The notes under the pieces: generated by a model | What the model saw: the letters and a program-made list of their open reading frames with translations, nothing else | Database searches by the model: none | What the model was told of the DNA's origin: nothing | Part shown: positions 60,925 to 64,000 of the stretch, one piece after another | Layout of the letters: each line of letters starts with the position of its first letter | How positions within the stretch are numbered: position 1 is the first letter of the stretch | Assembly: GCF_030209355.1 (NCBI RefSeq) | Contig: NZ_JARVSF010000019.1 | Span: 62,001 to 126,000, forward strand | From: Pseudarthrobacter sp. fls2-241-R2A-127 | GTDB taxonomy: Bacteria > Actinomycetota > Actinomycetes > Actinomycetales > Micrococcaceae | Direction of reading: 5' to 3' | DNA: 64,000 nt | Made by a program: the position numbers and the translations under genes

Positions 60925-62451
60925 TCAGCGGCCGGCGAGGACTTCCTCCGGAGTCCCTTCCTGCTCCTGCCCGGACACGCGCCGCTGCCAGGCCTGCATG
61001 ACCCCAGGGTCCGTGGGCCGGGTGAGCAGTGACGCCGCGATGTAAACAACGGCTGAGGCGATGAGGCCGTAGTAGATCGGTTCGTTGGCGTAGATGCCGT
61101 CCAACGGGACCTCGGCGTTGATCTCGAGGATGATCATGGTGCCGAGGGTGATGACCGACCCCACGGCCATGGACGCTGCGGCGGCGATACCGGTGCCGCG
61201 CCTCCAGACCAGGCCGCCCAGGATCGCCACCAGCAGGCCGCCGACCAGGATGTCGTAGGCGATGGTGAGCGCGGCGACCACGTCCTTGGTGATGATCGCG
61301 ATGATGATCGCGATGATGCCCAGGCCCAGGACCCAGACGCGGTTGGCCTTGACGTCGTGCTCCGGGTTGTCCGTGTCGTCGGTGTTGACGGTCTTGCCGA
61401 ACCAGCCGGCGACGAAGGGCACGACGTCGGCGCGGGCCACCGTGGCCGCGGCGATCAGGGCGCCGGAGGCGGTAGACATCATGGCGGCGACGGCGGCGGC
61501 GAGCACCAGGCCGCCGATGCCGATCGGCAGCAGGTTGGTGGCAACCTCCGCGTAGACCACGTCCTTGCCGAGGGCCTTCACATCGATGTTTGGCAGGGCA
61601 ACGCGTGCGCCCAGGCCGATCATGGCGCCGGCGGCACCGTAGAGGATGCAGTAGAGGCCCGCCGTCGAACCGCCCCAGCGGGCCACCTTGGGCGTCTTGG
61701 CGGTGAAGACGCGCTGCCATATGTCCTGGCCGATCAGCAGGCCCAGGGTGTACACCACAAAGTAGGTGATGATCGTCTGGACGCCGATGCCGTCCATCTG
61801 GAAGAAGCTGGCGTCAACGCGGCTGCGGATGCCGTCCAGGCCGCCGGCGGCGTTCAGGGTGAACGGGAGCATGAGGAAGAAGATGCCCACCGTCTTGATG
61901 ACGAACTGCACCTGGTCCGCGAGGGTGATGGACCACATGCCGCCGATGGTGGAGTACACCAGCACGATCGCGCCGCCGATAGCGATGGCCAGGGCCCGGT
62001 CCCAGCCGAACAGCACCACGAAGATGGTGGCGTAGGCGCCGGTGGAGGTAGCGCACAGCATCAGTGTGTAGGCGAGCATCACGATGCCGGACGCTTCGGT
62101 AGCCCTGCTCCCGTAGCGGAGGGTGAGCATCTGGGACACGGTGTAGATCTTCAGCTTCTGGATGGTTCCCGCGAAGAGCAGGCTCAGGAGCAGGACGCCG
62201 GCGCCGATGGCCACCACCAGCCACATGCCTGAGATGCCGAACTTGTAGCCCAAACCGACGCCGCCCACCGTGGAGGCTCCGCCCAGGACAACGGCGGCCA
62301 TGGTTCCCGTGTAGAGGAACGGGCCCAGGCGCCGTCCGGCCACCAGGAAGTCGCTGTTGTTTCTGGTGCGGGACTTGCCCCACCAGCCGAAGGCCAGCAT
62401 TGCGAGAATGTACACCACCACGATGGCGATGTTGATGGCACTTGCATCCAT
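60925..62451 (-). CDS. Sodium:solute symporter (SSS family)
   Basis: A 508-residue permease with about 13 helices. SSS marks: RNNSDFLVAGRRLGPFLYTG near the N-terminus, VLGGASTVGGVGLGYKFGIS, and ADQVQFVIKTVGIFFLML; the sodium-site region is AAAVAAMMSTASGALIAAAT. It is divergent from an XRE-cupin regulator followed by an agmatinase-family gene; uptake of a guanidino compound or polyamine is a fair guess. Substrates of SSS carriers range from proline to sugars, so this is not certain. Start ATG 62451. Confidence 0.88.
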   Translation of the reverse strand: MDASAINIAIVVVYILAMLAFGWWGKSRTRNNSDFLVAGRRLGPFLYTGTMAAVVLGGASTVGGVGLGYKFGISGMWLVVAIGAGVLLLSLLFAGTIQKLKIYTVSQMLTLRYGSRATEASGIVMLAYTLMLCATSTGAYATIFVVLFGWDRALAIAIGGAIVLVYSTIGGMWSITLADQVQFVIKTVGIFFLMLPFTLNAAGGLDGIRSRVDASFFQMDGIGVQTIITYFVVYTLGLLIGQDIWQRVFTAKTPKVARWGGSTAGLYCILYGAAGAMIGLGARVALPNIDVKALGKDVVYAEVATNLLPIGIGGLVLAAAVAAMMSTASGALIAAATVARADVVPFVAGWFGKTVNTDDTDNPEHDVKANRVWVLGLGIIAIIIAIITKDVVAALTIAYDILVGGLLVAILGGLVWRRGTGIAAAASMAVGSVITLGTMIILEINAEVPLDGIYANEPIYYGLIASAVVYIAASLLTRPTDPGVMQAWQRRVSGQEQEGTPEEVLAGR

Positions 62452-62545
62452 AGATGGGCTCCTTGGAGCTGTTGGGCGCCGGGTGTGGGACCGGGGGCGA
62501 CGGCGCCCGGAACCGCCGCGGACGAACGGAGACGGCTCCTTTTTA

Positions 62546-62560
62546 TTGCCCTATAGGCAA
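62546..62560. promoter_or_regulatory. Palindrome upstream of the symporter gene
   Basis: TTGCC-CTATA-GGCAA, a perfect 5-bp inverted repeat around a TATAGG-like -10 on the minus strand. A possible operator for the adjacent XRE-cupin regulator. Confidence 0.45.
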
Positions 62561-62713
62561 CAGGAGTTTCCACAGACTAGAGTGTGACGGCTGCAACAGT
62601 CAAGGGCGGGATCGGGCGGCCCGCACCGGTGTGGCATGGGCGCGTCACAAAAGCGGCGGCCATTAGTATGGCTCGAGAGTGCGGCCGGGCTGCCGGCCAT
62701 GAAAGGTTCGTAG

Positions 62714-63289
62714 ATGAAGGCACTGCCAGTTGAGCCCAGCAATGTCCCTGTTGCCATCGGCTCCAGGATCCGCGCCGCACGGCAGTCCCAGCGGCTCACC
62801 ATCGAGCAGGTGGCCGATGCCACCGGGCTGACCAAGGGTTTCCTTAGCCGGGTGGAACGGGACCTGACCTCGCCGTCGGTCGCCTCCCTCGTGACGCTCT
62901 GCCAGGTGCTGTCCATCTCCATCGGCGATCTCTTTGCGGCGCCTGAAACCCACCTGACTAAGCGGAATGACGGCCCGCGGATCTCGCTGGGTGGCCAGGG
63001 CATCGTGGAGCGGCTGCTGACGGCCCGGTCGGAACGCCGGGTCCAGATCATCCAGGCGATCATCGAGCCGCACGGCCGCGGAGAGTCCGAGCTGTACGCC
63101 GTGGACTGCGACGTGGATGTGCTGCATGTGGTTAAGGGGTCCATCAGGCTGATCCTCACCAATGAGGAGTACGACCTCACTACCGGCGACACGGTCACCT
63201 TCCCGGGCCGCGAGCCCCACACCTGGATCAATCCCTCGGACAAGCCTGTCGAGGTGCTCTGGGTCCTGGTCCCTGCTGCCAGCCGTTAA
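62714..63289 (+). CDS. XRE family regulator with C-terminal cupin domain
   Basis: A 191-residue regulator: HTH at residues 15-70 ([40 protein letters not shown]) and a cupin sensor domain at about 115-185 ([40 protein letters not shown]). The same build as PuuR, which controls putrescine use in E. coli. With the symporter and the agmatinase-family gene on either side, control by a polyamine or guanidino compound is likely. ATG 62714 is preceded by GAAAGG. Confidence 0.88.
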   Translation: MKALPVEPSNVPVAIGSRIRAARQSQRLTIEQVADATGLTKGFLSRVERDLTSPSVASLVTLCQVLSISIGDLFAAPETHLTKRNDGPRISLGGQGIVERLLTARSERRVQIIQAIIEPHGRGESELYAVDCDVDVLHVVKGSIRLILTNEEYDLTTGDTVTFPGREPHTWINPSDKPVEVLWVLVPAASR

Positions 63290-63455
63290 CTCTTCGCTAC
63301 CCGCGGCCATTCCGCCTCGAGCCCTGTCACGCAGGGCAGCCTTTAGCCGGCTCCGCGTCCGCGCACTCCCGCAACTACGGGCATCCCGTCGCTTCCGCCT
63401 GCCCAAAGCGTGCTGTGCGTGACGCCGGCATGCCGTTTGGCTGTGCATTTGGTAA

Positions 63456-63491
63456 ACACTTGGTGCGCATAGGGAAACGCAAGTGTATGAT
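63456..63491 (+). promoter_or_regulatory. Promoter and inverted repeat before the agmatinase-family gene
   Basis: ACACTTG (63456-63462) and CAAGTGT (63480-63486) flank a 17-bp interval and run into the TATGAT -10 box (63486-63491). Probable operator of the XRE-cupin regulator. Because of this promoter the in-frame ATG at 63490 cannot be the start. Confidence 0.55.
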
Positions 63492-63534
63492 GGCAGTCAC
63501 AGATTCCCTCAACTCCTCGAAGGAGAGGCCTCCA

Positions 63535-64000
63535 TTGGAAGAGCTGCGCATCGAAGCCAACGGCAACCTTGGCCCCATCGATTCATCCCGGATCCCGCGC
63601 TACGCCGGCGCCGCCACCTACGCCCGGCTGCCCCGCCTGGACCAGGTGGCCCAGGCTGACGTCACGGTGGTGGGTGTCCCCTTCGATTCCGGAGTTTCCT
63701 ACCGGCCAGGCGCCCGCTTTGGCGCCAACCACGTCCGCGAGGCCAGCAGGCTGCTGCGCCCCTACAACCCGGCCTGGGACGTCAGCCCGTTCGAGAACAT
63801 CCAGGTGGCCGACGCCGGGGATATGGCAGTCAACCCGTTCAACATCAACGAGGCCATCGAGACCATCCAGCAGAATGCGTTGGACCTGACCGCGGCCGGG
63901 AGCAAACTGCTGACCCTGGGCGGTGACCACACCATCGCCCTGCCGTTGCTCCGTGCCGCCGCAGAGCGGGCCGGCGGACCCATCGCCATGCTCCACTTCG
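63535..64000 (+). CDS. speB: Agmatinase/guanidino-acid hydrolase, ureohydrolase family (3' truncated by window end)
   Basis: The first 155 residues of a ureohydrolase that cleaves urea from agmatine or a related guanidino acid. Seen: [35 protein letters not shown], and the first manganese-site motif [16 protein letters not shown]; the later DxHxD and SxDxDxxDP motifs lie beyond the window. TTG 63535 is the start, with AGGAGAGG 6 nt upstream and the promoter -10 just before. Agmatinase, guanidinobutyrase and guanidinopropionase are hard to separate by sequence. Confidence 0.87.
   Translation, partial: MEELRIEANGNLGPIDSSRIPRYAGAATYARLPRLDQVAQADVTVVGVPFDSGVSYRPGARFGANHVREASRLLRPYNPAWDVSPFENIQVADAGDMAVNPFNINEAIETIQQNALDLTAAGSKLLTLGGDHTIALPLLRAAAERAGGPIAMLHF

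Noticed and set aside
63490..63534. ATG start of the agmatinase-family gene 15 codons upstream
   Set aside because: The ATG is part of the TATGAT -10 box; the TTG at 63535 has AGGAGAGG at the right distance.

Overview
The window is chromosomal DNA of a high-GC actinobacterium, most likely Arthrobacter or Pseudarthrobacter. The base composition, the GTG/TTG starts, the many leaderless -10 boxes placed 6-9 nt before a start codon, the c-di-AMP riboswitches in front of cell-wall hydrolases and the iol gene content all fit. No rRNA, phage, insertion sequence or CRISPR array was seen. One tRNA (Arg, anticodon CCT) is present.

Layout. 1-3.7 kb: end of a DtxR-type metal regulator, then three secreted peptidoglycan hydrolases (one M23, two NlpC/P60); the first two have ydaO/yuaA (c-di-AMP) leaders. 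3.9-7.8 kb: HNH protein, then molybdenum cofactor genes mobA-moeA-fdhD. 7.9-11 kb: a GH38 alpha-mannosidase. 11.1-16.5 kb: an HTH/seven-helix membrane protein pair, then an ABC-F ATPase (with a hairpin leader) translationally coupled to an ABC exporter. 16.5-22.4 kb: Nudix, DUF6314, tRNA-Arg, two membrane proteins, an inositol-monophosphatase-family enzyme and the PcrA helicase. 22.5-25.5 kb: TetR regulator with a divergent redox operon (NAD(P)-binding protein, zinc alcohol dehydrogenase, flavodoxin-fold reductase). 25.5-28.6 kb: a lipoprotein and sucCD.

28.7-40 kb is a carbohydrate catabolic island: two FCD GntR regulators, two ACS-family MFS carriers, two paralogous SDR dehydrogenases, a xylose-isomerase-like TIM-barrel protein, a DhaK-DhaL kinase, an RpiB-type isomerase, a 3-hydroxyacyl-CoA-dehydrogenase-like protein and a triosephosphate-isomerase-like protein. 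The kinase plus two isomerases match the logic of erythrulose catabolism to D-erythrose 4-phosphate (LerK/LerI/DerI). The carboxylate-type carriers and the 3-hydroxy-acid dehydrogenase hint that the entry substrate may be a sugar acid. This is the least described system in the window.

40-41.4 kb: an ArsR/AHSA1 pair and a tautomerase. 41.4-57.9 kb: a complete myo-inositol pathway (iolC, aldolase, iolD, iolA, iolE, iolG, iolH, transporter; then iolB, a GntR regulator and a second transporter divergently), interrupted by a MarR/MFS pair and a LacI regulator. Repeated IolR-like sites and a perfect LacI-type palindrome suggest how it is controlled. 58-60.9 kb: LOG-family protein, ferritin-like/VIT1 protein and a small acidic protein. 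60.9-64 kb: sodium:solute symporter, XRE-cupin regulator and an agmatinase-family gene cut by the window end.
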